Below, piece after piece: positions 48,038 through 56,948 of a stretch of 64,000 nt of DNA. The position numbers and the translations under genes are program-made. Origin of the DNA: Hoeflea prorocentri (GTDB lineage Bacteria > Pseudomonadota > Alphaproteobacteria > Rhizobiales > Rhizobiaceae); the NCBI RefSeq assembly GCF_027944115.1, contig NZ_JAPJZI010000002.1:1-64000 (forward strand), in the 5' to 3' direction. The first letter of the stretch is position 1; each line of letters starts with the position of its first letter. Below the pieces are notes generated by a model. That model was not told the origin of the DNA. It was given only the letters and a program-made list of their open reading frames with translations, and made no database searches.

Positions 48038-49681
48038 ATGAACGCGCTGCAAGCCCTTCGCTCCAAGGTATCATGCGGAATCATTGCGCTTTTGTGGATC
48101 AATGTCGCTGTCCTCTTGGCGCGCGCGATCTACGGCACCGATGCTTCCATTCCGGTTTTCCTGGGCGGGGGCCTGATCGTCACGCTGGCGGCGACGGCAA
48201 CATGGTATTTCGACCGGACGGGACCGGTGACCCGGATCGTTACATCGATTACCCAGTTTGCCCTGGTGTCGCTGCTCGTTTACGCCTTTACCAATTCGCC
48301 GCTGCAGATCGACATGCACATGTATTTCTTTGCATCGTTGGCCGTTTGTGCGGCCTGGATCGACTGGCGGGCGATTATTGCCTTTACGATCGCGACAGCG
48401 TTGCACCATCTGGTTCTTTATTTCGCCCTTCCGGCAGCCGTCTTCCCGGGCGAATCGGAGTTTAGCCGCGTTGTGCTTCACGCGGTGGTCCTGCTTTTGC
48501 AAAGCGGCGTTCTCTTGATGATGTCCTGGTCGGTCGAACGCTCCCTGATCGCAGCCGAATCAGCGACAAGGGACGCGGAAGCGGCGCAGGAAGCCCTGTC
48601 GCAAGAATCGGCAAGGAGCAATGAACTGCACGCCCAATCGAATGAAGAACGTTCGCGGCGCGAAGCAGAAAAAGAAAGAGCGGCGGAAGATCTGAACGCG
48701 GCCATAGACCGGATCGGCGCTGGCCTCGGGCGCCTTGCCGAACGGGATTTTTCCGCCAGTATCGATGTCGCCTTCAGCGGCGATCTCGATCAGCTTCGCA
48801 TTGATTTCAACCGCGCCGTCGACCAGCTGCGGTCGGCGCTCAACGATATCAGCGTAAGTGCAGGGAACATCACGTCAGGCTCCGTCGAGATCCGCACGGC
48901 CACCGATGATCTCTCGCGCCGAACCGAGCAGCAGGCGGCGTCTCTGGAAGAAACCGCGGCGGCGCTCGGCGAGATCACGACGACGGTTCAACACGCGGTG
49001 GAACGGGCCGAGGAAGCACGCAAGATGGTCTCCGAGGCGAAGGTCGATGCGGATGAATCCGGCGAAATCGTCGAGAAGGTCATCAACGCGATGCAGGAGC
49101 TTGAGGAATCGTCCAAGACGATCGGCCAGATCATCGGTGTGATCGAGGACATCGCCTTCCAGACCAATCTCCTGGCTCTTAATGCAGGGGTTGAGGCGGC
49201 CCGGGCAGGTGAGGCCGGAAAGGGTTTTGCAGTGGTTGCGCAGGAAGTGCGGGAACTGGCACAGCGCGCCTCCAATGCTGCCAAGGAAATCACCGGTCTC
49301 ATCGCCACCAGCGACGTGCATGTCACTTCCAGCGTGGAGCTGGTCAACAAGACCAGCTCGGTGCTTTCCAATATCGCGGGCAAGGTGGTGGATATCGATC
49401 AGCATATCGACGCCATTGCCAACTCGTCGCGCGAACAGTCCGCCGGGCTGCAGGAGATCAACGTGGCCGTCAGCCAGATGGACCAGTTCACCCAGCAGAA
49501 CGCAGCGATGGTCGAAGAAACGACGGCCTCTACCCATAGTCTCGCAAGGGAGCTTGAAGGCCTGACGAGCCAGATCGAGCAGTTCGATCTTGGCGGAGCG
49601 GCGTCATTCCAGTCCACACATGGCGGGTATGAAACCCAGATCGAGACCGGAGACGAGGAGCATCAGGTATCGGCGGCCTAG
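48038..49681 (+). CDS. Methyl-accepting chemotaxis protein with integral-membrane sensor
   Basis: A 547 aa transducer with about six TM helices in the first 170 residues and no large periplasmic domain; sensing must occur in or at the membrane. The membrane region contains [14 protein letters not shown] and [20 protein letters not shown]; the several His and Met could bind a metal or heme (inference). A coiled coil (about 180-230) and a HAMP-like part lead to the signalling domain with tip [22 protein letters not shown]. It lacks a C-terminal CheR-binding pentapeptide (ends EHQVSAA). Coupled to the small membrane gene before it. Confidence 0.9.
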   Translation: MNALQALRSKVSCGIIALLWINVAVLLARAIYGTDASIPVFLGGGLIVTLAATATWYFDRTGPVTRIVTSITQFALVSLLVYAFTNSPLQIDMHMYFFASLAVCAAWIDWRAIIAFTIATALHHLVLYFALPAAVFPGESEFSRVVLHAVVLLLQSGVLLMMSWSVERSLIAAESATRDAEAAQEALSQESARSNELHAQSNEERSRREAEKERAAEDLNAAIDRIGAGLGRLAERDFSASIDVAFSGDLDQLRIDFNRAVDQLRSALNDISVSAGNITSGSVEIRTATDDLSRRTEQQAASLEETAAALGEITTTVQHAVERAEEARKMVSEAKVDADESGEIVEKVINAMQELEESSKTIGQIIGVIEDIAFQTNLLALNAGVEAARAGEAGKGFAVVAQEVRELAQRASNAAKEITGLIATSDVHVTSSVELVNKTSSVLSNIAGKVVDIDQHIDAIANSSREQSAGLQEINVAVSQMDQFTQQNAAMVEETTASTHSLARELEGLTSQIEQFDLGGAASFQSTHGGYETQIETGDEEHQVSAA

Positions 49682-49753
49682 GGACCTTCACGTCCCGGTC
49701 AGAATCTTAAAGGCTGCCTTGCCGATGCAACAAACTCGGCATAGCTTCTCGGC

Positions 49754-50887
49754 ATGTATTTACGCACCATGTCTGCCGCGAATTACCGGTCCCTGCGATC
49801 CATCCGCATGGATCTGGGATCGGTCAATCTCTTTGTCGGCGCGAACGGAGCCGGGAAATCCAACCTCTATAGGGCGCTGCAACTCGTCAAGGCGGCTGCC
49901 GAAGGGCGTCTGACGCATCTGGTTGCCGAAGAGGGCGGCATTTACTCGGCGTTCTGGAGCGGTGGCACGCGCAAGCAGGAAAAGGCCCGGATCCGGCTTT
50001 CGGCGGAGATCGTCGACGAGAACACCGGCATTGTCTACGGCTACAGTGTCGAAACGGGATACAAACAGGCAGAGCCGTCTGCGGGTTTTCTCCATGAGGC
50101 GCAGATCAAGACTGAAGAGCTGACGGTCGATACCGGCCGGCGCCCGGTGGTGACCATGCGGCGCAAAGGCGCGCACATCACGGCTCGTGGCGAATCGGGT
50201 CGAATGGAAGACTATCCGGAGCAGGCCCTGACTTCGGAAACGGCCCTTTTTTTGCTTGGCGATGCCGGTCGTTATCCGGAAATCAGCACACTGCGGCACA
50301 TTATCGGACAATGGCGCTTCTACCACGGCTTCCGCTCCGATGCAGGCTCGCCCCTGCGTCTGCCATGTCTGCCCATCACCGCGCCGATGCTTGACGAGGA
50401 CGGAGCCAACATTGCTGCGGTTTTTGCGACCATTGCCCATACGCGCCAGGATACAATCGATCTCGACCGAGCGGTCTACGATGCCTTTTCGGGTGCTGCG
50501 CTATCCATTCCCGTGCCGGAGGAATATGCAAGTTTCGGCCTTGTGCTCCCAGAGTTTCCCAAGCGTGTGTTCCAACCGCGCGAACTGTCCGACGGACAGA
50601 TCCGGTTCCTGGCGCTGGCGGCTGCGCTTTTGTCCTACCGCCGCCCGCCCTTCATTGCGCTCAACGAACCCGAGGCAAGCCTCCATCCCGATATGCTTCC
50701 GGCGCTAGCCGCCATGATCGCCAACGCCTCCGCCGACTGCCAGGTCTGGGTTGTGACCCATTCACAGGCGCTGGCGGACGCCATTTCCGAGCGGTGCGGT
50801 GTGCGTGCAAAAACCGTCATCCGCCGCGACGGCGCCACCTGGATCGAAGGCATGACGCTGACGGGGCGGATCGACGATGAAGAGTAA
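49754..50887 (+). CDS. AAA/SMC-like ATPase (RecF-type P-loop protein)
   Basis: A 377 aa ATPase of the AAA_21/RecF-like group. Walker A is GANGAGKS at 29-36; the ABC-type signature is ELSDGQIRFLALAAALL near 290-305; Walker B is FIALNEPEASLHPDML near 315-330, with Asn where Asp is usual before EPE; the switch His is in VVTHSQALAD. There is no coiled coil of SMC length and no TOPRIM nuclease domain, so it is the stand-alone form whose role is often unknown, sometimes DNA repair or defence. It follows the chemoreceptor by 72 bp. Confidence 0.82.
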   Translation: MYLRTMSAANYRSLRSIRMDLGSVNLFVGANGAGKSNLYRALQLVKAAAEGRLTHLVAEEGGIYSAFWSGGTRKQEKARIRLSAEIVDENTGIVYGYSVETGYKQAEPSAGFLHEAQIKTEELTVDTGRRPVVTMRRKGAHITARGESGRMEDYPEQALTSETALFLLGDAGRYPEISTLRHIIGQWRFYHGFRSDAGSPLRLPCLPITAPMLDEDGANIAAVFATIAHTRQDTIDLDRAVYDAFSGAALSIPVPEEYASFGLVLPEFPKRVFQPRELSDGQIRFLALAAALLSYRRPPFIALNEPEASLHPDMLPALAAMIANASADCQVWVVTHSQALADAISERCGVRAKTVIRRDGATWIEGMTLTGRIDDEE

Positions 50888-51019
50888 TGGTCTCAATCGT
50901 TGTAAATCAGGTTAAAACAAATGCGTCACATAAACGCAGTAGTTGTGCCGTACACATAGGATCAATCGCCCAATACTGGGTGATTACTTATCTACAACAG
51001 AATTGCGACGGAGGGTGTG

Positions 51020-51967
51020 ATGAGTTTTCTGCAGATAGCAAGTTGGAATATTGAGCACTTGTCTGGTTCCAGCCGAGAGGCTAAGCGCCAGAGTGCCTTT
51101 GCATTGGCCGATCATATTGAGATGGCCGGTGTGGACATCATTGCGCTTCAAGAAATCTATGTGACCGAAGCGGATGAAGAAATTCAACTCAACGACGGTG
51201 GACCGACTATCTCATCAAGTGCCACAGATGACCGCCGCAATGCCGAGTTGGATGTGGTCTGCTACCTGTTGCAGGAGCATCTGGGTGATCCGTGGTCCTA
51301 TCTCATTCTTCCGAATCGGAATGCCGGCGACAAGTCGCAGCTTTGCGCTGTGATGTGGAACGCCAACAGGGTCCAGAAAACAGCGCACATGAAAATCGAC
51401 GTGCCGCACAAGGATGGCGATGACAATCTGTGGGATCGCGCGCCTCACGCTGTGAAATTTTCGGCAAAGTTGAAAGTTTGGCGACTTGACCAGGATGACG
51501 AGTGGATTGAAACGGAGGTTACGAAGAGTATTGCGCTCGTTCCATTGCACATGAAGTCAAATTACGGTGGCGTGACCAAGAACCGTCGTGTTCGCGGCAA
51601 GGAAGCAAAGGTCCTGTGCGAGCAGCTCGACGAAGTACGCGACCAAATCGACAACAGCTTGATTCTGATCGGCGATACAAACATTCTGAACAATGAAGAA
51701 CCGGCGATTGAGCGCTTCGTGGACAGCGGACTGATCGACCTCAACAACAATGACGGGGCGACCTATTGGAGCAAGCAGTACGGCGAAGCTCCATTCGACC
51801 GTGTGTTCGTTGCGGAGGGCCGTGATGAGTTCAAGTATTCTCGCCAATACGTGCTGCGTTCATCCGATCTGGCGGCCCATGATCTCTATCTCTCCGATCA
51901 TTATATGATCAAATTGAGTGTCAAAGCCTATCTTGATGATGACGATCCGCGCGAAGGTATCCAGTAG
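51020..51967 (+). CDS. Endonuclease/exonuclease/phosphatase family protein
   Basis: A 315 aa EEP (DNase I-like) superfamily hydrolase. Catalytic elements: Asn10 in SWNIEH, Glu45 in ALQEIY, His in VPLHMKSN, Asp and Asn in IGDTNIL, and the C-terminal SDH in LSDHYMIKL. No signal peptide; cytoplasmic. GGAGG lies five bases before the ATG. Base composition is noticeably more AT-rich than its neighbours, as is the 132 bp region before it, suggesting later acquisition. The substrate may be DNA, RNA or a phosphoester; not decidable here. Confidence 0.82.
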   Translation: MSFLQIASWNIEHLSGSSREAKRQSAFALADHIEMAGVDIIALQEIYVTEADEEIQLNDGGPTISSSATDDRRNAELDVVCYLLQEHLGDPWSYLILPNRNAGDKSQLCAVMWNANRVQKTAHMKIDVPHKDGDDNLWDRAPHAVKFSAKLKVWRLDQDDEWIETEVTKSIALVPLHMKSNYGGVTKNRRVRGKEAKVLCEQLDEVRDQIDNSLILIGDTNILNNEEPAIERFVDSGLIDLNNNDGATYWSKQYGEAPFDRVFVAEGRDEFKYSRQYVLRSSDLAAHDLYLSDHYMIKLSVKAYLDDDDPREGIQ

Positions 51968-51976
51968 GTCTACGAC

Positions 51977-51999
51977 GGCCGCGCTGTTTGAGCGCGGCC
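51977..51999. terminator. Strong hairpin after the EEP gene
   Basis: GGCCGCGCT (51977-51985) and AGCGCGGCC (51991-51999) form a perfect 9 bp stem with a GTTTG loop, nine bases after the stop codon. No T-run on either side (TTGAAGG follows). It lies between convergent genes and could serve both. Confidence 0.55.
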
Positions 52000-52054
52000 T
52001 TGAAGGCACCTGCGGATAGAAAGCCCGTTTTGGCCGCGGCCATTGTTTATGCTG

Positions 52055-53281
52055 TTAGTTGGTCAGGTTCAACCGGGATTGAGTGCCAAATGGCATTGCC
52101 GTCGATACCCGGATGGGCCTTGCCTGCATATCGAGCCGTGTGCCGACCATGATCATGCGCATGGCGTCCTCGGCGGCGCGGCGCAAGAGCTTGTGCGCGC
52201 TGCCGATTGCGGCTTCGAGTGTGCAGGGGCGTTTGATGATGGAGGCGAAAGCATCGATGCCGGCATCGAAAGTGCGGTCAACGCCACTGCCGATCGTACC
52301 GGCAAGGGCAATGGCCGGGATGCCGAGCTCGCGTGCCCGCCTTGCGACTTCGCATGGCACCTTTCCGTAGGGGCTCTGGCTGTCGAGCGATCCTTCCGCC
52401 GTGATCAGCAGATCGGCATCGCCGAGCATGGCTTCAAAGTCGAGATACTGCATGACAATATCAAAACGCGGATGCAGGGTTGCGTTGGCGAAGGCGGCAA
52501 GGCCGGCGCCGAGGCCACCCGATGCGCCGGAACCATTGACGTAACCGATATCGAGGCCAAGATCGATCCGAAGACGTTCCGCATAGGTTTCCAAAGCTTG
52601 TTCCAGTTGTTCAACCTGCTTCGGGCTCGCACCCTTTTGCGGGCCAAAGACCCGGGCAACGCCCTTCGGGCCCAACAGGACGTTGTGCCAGTTCACGGCG
52701 ACATCGACTGTCACGCGGGAGAGCCTTGGATCAAGGCCTGAGGGATCGATATGGGCGAGCGATGCAAGACCGGCGCCGCCGAGGGCGATATCGTCGCCAC
52801 GCATATCGGTGAGCCGGGCGCCAAGGGCCTGCGCCATTCCGGCGCCGCCATCGTTGATGCCGCTGTCACCGCAACCGATCAATATGCGTTTTGCACCGGA
52901 ATCCAGGGCAGCGCGTATGAGTTCGCCGACGCCGAAACTCGTGGTGACTGTCGGATCGCGCAAGTCGCGTGGCACCAGGCGCAAACCGGCAGCGGCGGCC
53001 ATTTCAATGACGGCGGTGGGTACGTCCTGCCCGCCGAGAAAACCGAAGAAGCTGTCAACCGGCTGACCGACGGGTCCCGTCACGACGATTTCGTGGAGGC
53101 TGCCGCCGGTGGCCTCAATCAGGCCCTTGGTGAAACCTTCGCCGCCATCGACCATCGGCGCCTTCATCAGGTTTGCGTCCGGAACGGCGCGTTTCACACC
53201 TTCGGAAATTGCCTCCACGACATCATCGACATCAAGGGATTCCTTGAAGCCGGATGGGGCGATCAGAACGTTGATAGACAT
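52055..53281 (-). CDS. Glycerate kinase (GckA/GarK type)
   Basis: A 408 aa glycerate kinase of the type I (GlxK/GarK) family, phosphorylating D-glycerate to a phosphoglycerate. Family segments: INVLIAPSGFKESLDVDDVVEAI at the start, VDGGEGFTKGLIEATGG, LIGCGDSGINDGGAGMAQALG and SASGGLGAGLAAF-like (GSGASGGLGAGL). AGGA is seven bases before the ATG at 53281. About 20-30 residues longer than the enteric enzymes at the C-terminus. It follows the anion transporter gene on the same strand by 105 bp, so uptake and phosphorylation of glycerate or a related acid are probably linked. Confidence 0.9.
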   Translation of the reverse strand: MSINVLIAPSGFKESLDVDDVVEAISEGVKRAVPDANLMKAPMVDGGEGFTKGLIEATGGSLHEIVVTGPVGQPVDSFFGFLGGQDVPTAVIEMAAAAGLRLVPRDLRDPTVTTSFGVGELIRAALDSGAKRILIGCGDSGINDGGAGMAQALGARLTDMRGDDIALGGAGLASLAHIDPSGLDPRLSRVTVDVAVNWHNVLLGPKGVARVFGPQKGASPKQVEQLEQALETYAERLRIDLGLDIGYVNGSGASGGLGAGLAAFANATLHPRFDIVMQYLDFEAMLGDADLLITAEGSLDSQSPYGKVPCEVARRARELGIPAIALAGTIGSGVDRTFDAGIDAFASIIKRPCTLEAAIGSAHKLLRRAAEDAMRMIMVGTRLDMQARPIRVSTAMPFGTQSRLNLTN

Positions 53282-53386
53282 TGTTTCGTCCTTTCGTGTT
53301 GCTGTGAAAGGAGAACGCCGAAGCACGAAATCTATTCCCTCAAAAACGGAAAAATCGCCGTATCAGGCAATTTTTCCTCTTTTTAA

Positions 53387-55240
53387 TCAAGCGGCTACGG
53401 GCTTGGGCTTTGGAACCGGGATACGGCTTGGTGCGGACAGGAATTGCCGTGGAACGCGGCAGGCACTTTCGGCGATGCCGATGGTTGCAGGTGCCAGGTC
53501 CGACGCATAAAGGCGGGCCGAATGGGACCGCAGGCGCACCATGTCCTCGCTCTTGTAAAGTTCGCGAACCGCCTGGCGCTCGACCGGATATCCGTCCCGT
53601 TTCAACCGGTCCCAGACATGCCACCAACCGGCGGCCCACATTTTGCGATCGCGGATGGTTGTCAGCATGACGGCGCGCAGGTGCTCGGGTGTGCAGACCT
53701 GCTCATTGCCGGTCGCTGCAATTCGCTGACTTATCCCGGTGTTTGAAACAATTTCGGCCTGTGTCGCCAGCACCGGTGAGGTGTCCTGCGGCAATTGATG
53801 CGGCCAGATGAAGAGCGCAAAGACGATGATGATCGCGGTCTTGACCGGCAGGAGCGGGATCGCGAGGTGCAGAAGGTCAGACTGCGTGAATGTCTCGCGG
53901 TCCGCATTGCCAAAGAGCGCAACGGGCTTGGCACTTGCCATCATGGTCTGGCAGAAGCCGGTGCCAAGCACCGTCACGAGCGCCAAGGTGACGACGTCAT
54001 GTCCGAAACCCGCCAGCGGCAGGGTCAAGGCCGGCACAAGCACGGCGGCACGGGCGCTGCGCGAGTTGATCACCAGATGGGACAGAACGGCGATGATGGT
54101 CAGGAAGGTGACGATGAGTGCGGTTGAACCGGTGGAGCCATCGGGCAGCACAGAAAGGGCCGCGTTTGCCATCCATGTGCTGGTGCCTGACAGGATGATG
54201 CTGTCGGCAATCACCACGGTTGCGGTCAGGAAGATCAGGAGCTCGACTTCAACCTTGCGGAATATGACCTTCGGGGATTCGGTCGTGAAGGGGCCGGTCA
54301 AAAGCAGAACGGCGCCGCCAATCGCGATCAGCGCGATGTCGATGCCATGCCATGGCGCGGTGATCCAAAGCGTGACGATCCCGACAAGCACAGTTGCAAT
54401 GCGCCATTGCCGCGAATCATGTGTGGCTGACAGGGAGCCTTCTGCCTGGAGAATAGCGTGCCGTTCATCGCGTGGGATGAAGAGCGCGATGATCAGCGCG
54501 ACGGCGATGTGGCTTGAAAGCAGCGTCAAGGGAAATGCCAGCATCAGCCATTCCAGATAGCCGATCGATACACCGGCGGCCCGGTTGATGGTTTCCACCG
54601 CGACCATGTGAGCACCGGCGCCGATGATCGAGCCGCCGGCGGAAAGCAGGATGACGGTGGGAAACATAAGGGCGAGCGCACGGGCGGAGCCTTTGCCGGG
54701 CATGCGGTCGGCAAGAGCCATGAAGACCGGCAGAAGCAAGGCGGCGCGGCCGGAGGTCGAAGGAATGAGGAATGCCGTTGCCGCGATCACAAATGCCAGC
54801 GCGTGAAAGAAGCCGGTCAGGCTGCGAAAGGGCCTGACGGCGGCAAAGGCCAGCCGTTCCATCAGCCCGCTGGTCTTTACGACGGCCGCGATGACGAACG
54901 CGGCAACCAGAAGCCAGATGAGCTCGCGGCCGAGCGTTGCATAAAGCTGTTCTTCGGGCACCACACCCGACAGAACGAGGACCAGGGCGGCGCTGACGGC
55001 GACAACGGAATCGGGAACCGGGGTCAGCGTCCATCCGATGATGGCCATTGCCGTGACCGCCAGGGCGATCCTGCCGCCCGTTTCGAGACCGGCGGGAAGT
55101 GACCACGCCGCGAGCAGGACCAAAGCGCAAAGCACAGCGGTGAGGATTGGGCGCGCCGACTTTTGAACCAGTTTGGAAACGGACCCCGCCATGTTCCCAT
55201 GAGGGAAGGGGTCTGAAATGGAATAGGCCGACACGCTCAC
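53387..55240 (-). CDS. SLC13/DASS-family anion transporter with C-terminal extension
   Basis: About 617 aa. An N-terminal membrane part (about 25-490) with some 12 hydrophobic segments matches the divalent anion:sodium symporter (DASS/CitT) family: LLVAAFVIAAVVKTSGLMERLAF, FLIPSTSGRAALLLPVFMAL (with the substrate-site STSGR, compare SNT) and a second half with SRSARAAVLVPALTLPLAG. A soluble C-terminal region of about 115 residues (CTPEHLRAVMLTTIRDRKMWAAGWWHVWDRL...) is unusual for the family. Start: GTG at 55240 has AGGAG six bases upstream, while the frame extends to a GTG at 55261. Substrate is probably a carboxylate, considering the glycerate kinase downstream. Confidence 0.83.
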   Translation of the reverse strand: MSVSAYSISDPFPHGNMAGSVSKLVQKSARPILTAVLCALVLLAAWSLPAGLETGGRIALAVTAMAIIGWTLTPVPDSVVAVSAALVLVLSGVVPEEQLYATLGRELIWLLVAAFVIAAVVKTSGLMERLAFAAVRPFRSLTGFFHALAFVIAATAFLIPSTSGRAALLLPVFMALADRMPGKGSARALALMFPTVILLSAGGSIIGAGAHMVAVETINRAAGVSIGYLEWLMLAFPLTLLSSHIAVALIIALFIPRDERHAILQAEGSLSATHDSRQWRIATVLVGIVTLWITAPWHGIDIALIAIGGAVLLLTGPFTTESPKVIFRKVEVELLIFLTATVVIADSIILSGTSTWMANAALSVLPDGSTGSTALIVTFLTIIAVLSHLVINSRSARAAVLVPALTLPLAGFGHDVVTLALVTVLGTGFCQTMMASAKPVALFGNADRETFTQSDLLHLAIPLLPVKTAIIIVFALFIWPHQLPQDTSPVLATQAEIVSNTGISQRIAATGNEQVCTPEHLRAVMLTTIRDRKMWAAGWWHVWDRLKRDGYPVERQAVRELYKSEDMVRLRSHSARLYASDLAPATIGIAESACRVPRQFLSAPSRIPVPKPKPVAA

Positions 55241-55309
55241 GATACTCTCCTGCTTTGTCACAAAACTGACATGAGAGGAGAACGCGGCCGGTTCCGGTTT
55301 ATTCCCGTT

Positions 55310-55942
55310 TTAAGGTGTGGCAAACGTCCCGTCGGGCGACAAAAGCGTATTCAGGTACTCCAAGGCCAATTCTGATCGCCGCGCGATGTAGTCCGGATCG
55401 AGCTCCGGCTGCCGGCCTATGGCCCGCCTGATCTGCAGGTCTCCGATCAAAAGCCCGAGATAGAGTTCGGTTGCGTCCTGCGGATCTTCGAACGACAGAT
55501 TGCCGGTATCGCGCGCCTGTTCCAGAACCTGGCGGATCAGCGGCGCGATGGTCTCGCGCCCGGTTTCCGAGATCGCTGCACCGAGTTCTCCCGTGGGATC
55601 GGCTGCCGCCGCCTGGTTCAGCGCTACGGCGCGTGTTCCGGTCAGCATGGATAAAAGTTTAGGGCCGAGTTCGGCGAGTGTCTGCAAAGCCGATCTGCCC
55701 TGTTTCAAAGATGCTTCCAGGTCACCGCGCACCTCATCCGCATTGCGGGCAACAAGCGCGCAGAAAAGCCCGCGTTTATCGCCATACCAGTTGTACAGGG
55801 TTTCATTGGAAGCCCGGGCCCGTTTCGCGATCGCCAGCATCGAGGTTCCCGCATATCCCTTTTCCTTCAGAACCGCATAGGCCGCCTCTTCGATCTGCTG
55901 CTGGCGGCGCGCACGATTTTCCTGCCTCAAATCAGTCTCCAT
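55310..55942 (-). CDS. TetR-family transcriptional regulator
   Basis: A 210 aa TetR-type repressor. The N-terminal HTH (about 8-55: QQQIEEAAYAVLKEKGYAGTSMLAIAKRARASNETLYNWYGDKRGLF) is clear; the C-terminal ligand-binding domain (about 75-200) has the TetR_C-like LYLGLLIGDLQIRRAIG. The ATG at 55942 has no good ribosome site and the transcript may be leaderless. It is divergent from a membrane-gene pair, with a perfect palindrome in the shared region, and is followed on the same strand by the anion transporter and glycerate kinase. It may control either or both sides. Confidence 0.9.
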   Translation of the reverse strand: METDLRQENRARRQQQIEEAAYAVLKEKGYAGTSMLAIAKRARASNETLYNWYGDKRGLFCALVARNADEVRGDLEASLKQGRSALQTLAELGPKLLSMLTGTRAVALNQAAAADPTGELGAAISETGRETIAPLIRQVLEQARDTGNLSFEDPQDATELYLGLLIGDLQIRRAIGRQPELDPDYIARRSELALEYLNTLLSPDGTFATP

Positions 55943-55956
55943 AAAACACTTGACAA

Positions 55957-55980
55957 TATCCGTAACGAAAATTACGGATA
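55957..55980. promoter_or_regulatory. TetR operator palindrome
   Basis: TATCCGTAA (55957-55965) and TTACGGATA (55972-55980) are perfect 9-base inverted repeats separated by CGAAAA. The site lies 15 bases upstream of the tetR start and its right arm covers the proposed -35 of the divergent promoter, so binding by the adjacent TetR protein would block both directions. Confidence 0.72.
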
Positions 55981-56000
55981 CTTGCAACCGTACATATAAT
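55972..56000 (+). promoter_or_regulatory. Promoter of the TetR-controlled membrane gene pair
   Basis: A perfect TATAAT (55995-56000) is preceded at 17 bases by TTACGG (55972-55977), which lies inside the right arm of the TetR palindrome. GGAGG (56010-56014) and the ATG at 56020 follow closely, giving a short leader. Confidence 0.5.
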
Positions 56001-56019
56001 TACGCTTTTGGAGGTTAAT

Positions 56020-56400
56020 ATGGAACTCACTAGCGACAAAGCCGCGCCGGCCGCCCTGACCGCGCTCATAATCCTGCAACTTGTGATGCTCGGAGCACTT
56101 TTTGCCGGGGTGCCACCGCACCCGCCGGAAACGACGCCGCTTTTCGGTATCGGGCCATTTCTGGGAATGTCGCTGTCCGTCACAGCAGCGGCGCTGATGA
56201 CCGGATCGGCTGCGACCCGCACGGGTTCTGTCCTGTGTGTTCTTGCGGTTTTGTGCGCTTTTGTTTCATTCGGACCGCAGAAATATTTCGACGAACAATT
56301 CGACCTCATCTGGCCCGCTGTCGTCTGCGGTCAGTTTGCCTCCGTTGTATTGCTTCTTCGGGTTTTTGCCGGGCCGTCGCACCGGGGGGTATCACATTGA
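56020..56400 (+). CDS. Small four-TM membrane protein, TetR-controlled
   Basis: A 126 aa inner-membrane protein with about four hydrophobic segments (for instance ALIILQLVMLGALFAGV near 15-31, VLCVLAVLCAFVSF, and VVCGQFASVVLLLRVFAG near the end). I do not recognise a family with certainty. GGAGG lies five bases before the ATG. Its stop overlaps the start of the next gene (TTGA), and both are divergent from TetR, so they form one regulated unit. Confidence 0.75.
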   Translation: MELTSDKAAPAALTALIILQLVMLGALFAGVPPHPPETTPLFGIGPFLGMSLSVTAAALMTGSAATRTGSVLCVLAVLCAFVSFGPQKYFDEQFDLIWPAVVCGQFASVVLLLRVFAGPSHRGVSH

Positions 56401-56882
56401 TAACCACGATTTCAGCACTCACATCGCTGCTTTTCACCGGCGCGATTTTCGGGTTCTTCTATGCCTGGGTCTGCTCGACCATGTGGGGCCTTGACGCTGC
56501 CGACTCGAGGACAGCGATCGAAGCAATGCAGGCCATGAACCAATCGGTGCGCAATGTCGTGTTTTTCCCCGCCTTCTTCCTGACGCCGGTTGTGCTGGTA
56601 TTCAGCGCCATCGTTTTTGCGATGTCCGGCCTGTACAGGAGCGCAATCTTTTTTGGGCTTGCGGCAGGTCTTTATACTACCGGCGCATTGGTGCCCACGG
56701 CGCTTGTCAATGTTCCAATGAACGAGGCGCTCGCATCGATCACCATCCCCGCAAACCCGGCGGAGGCTGCCAGAATCTGGGCCGAGTACTCCCCAAAATG
56801 GCAACTCTGGAACCAACTGCGTACCGTTGCATCGGGCGTTGCTCTGCTGCTGACCGGATATGCGCTGATAAGCGGGTCTTAA
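56397..56882 (+). CDS. DUF1772 (anthrone oxygenase-like) membrane protein
   Basis: About 161 aa with four hydrophobic segments. The pattern FTGAIFGFFYAWVCSTMWGLD at the start, AMQAMNQSVRN and the later NVPMNEAL ... W ... W-NQLRTVASGVALLL matches DUF1772, the family related to anthrone oxygenases. The TTG start at 56397 shares bases with the upstream TGA stop and follows GGGGGG eight bases before, so translation is coupled. The longer frame from 56235 is inside the upstream gene. Such genes are often TetR-controlled; physiological substrate unknown. Confidence 0.78.
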   Translation: MITTISALTSLLFTGAIFGFFYAWVCSTMWGLDAADSRTAIEAMQAMNQSVRNVVFFPAFFLTPVVLVFSAIVFAMSGLYRSAIFFGLAAGLYTTGALVPTALVNVPMNEALASITIPANPAEAARIWAEYSPKWQLWNQLRTVASGVALLLTGYALISGS

Positions 56883-56948
56883 GTGAGGCATAGGCCGTTT
56901 CGGCCGGAATGGGCACGATGGCTGGAAAGGCTGGCTTTGGAGGTCCGG

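Noticed and set aside
52751-53386. 211-codon plus-strand frame opposite glycerate kinase
   Set aside because: Antisense shadow; glycerate kinase motifs are intact on the minus strand.
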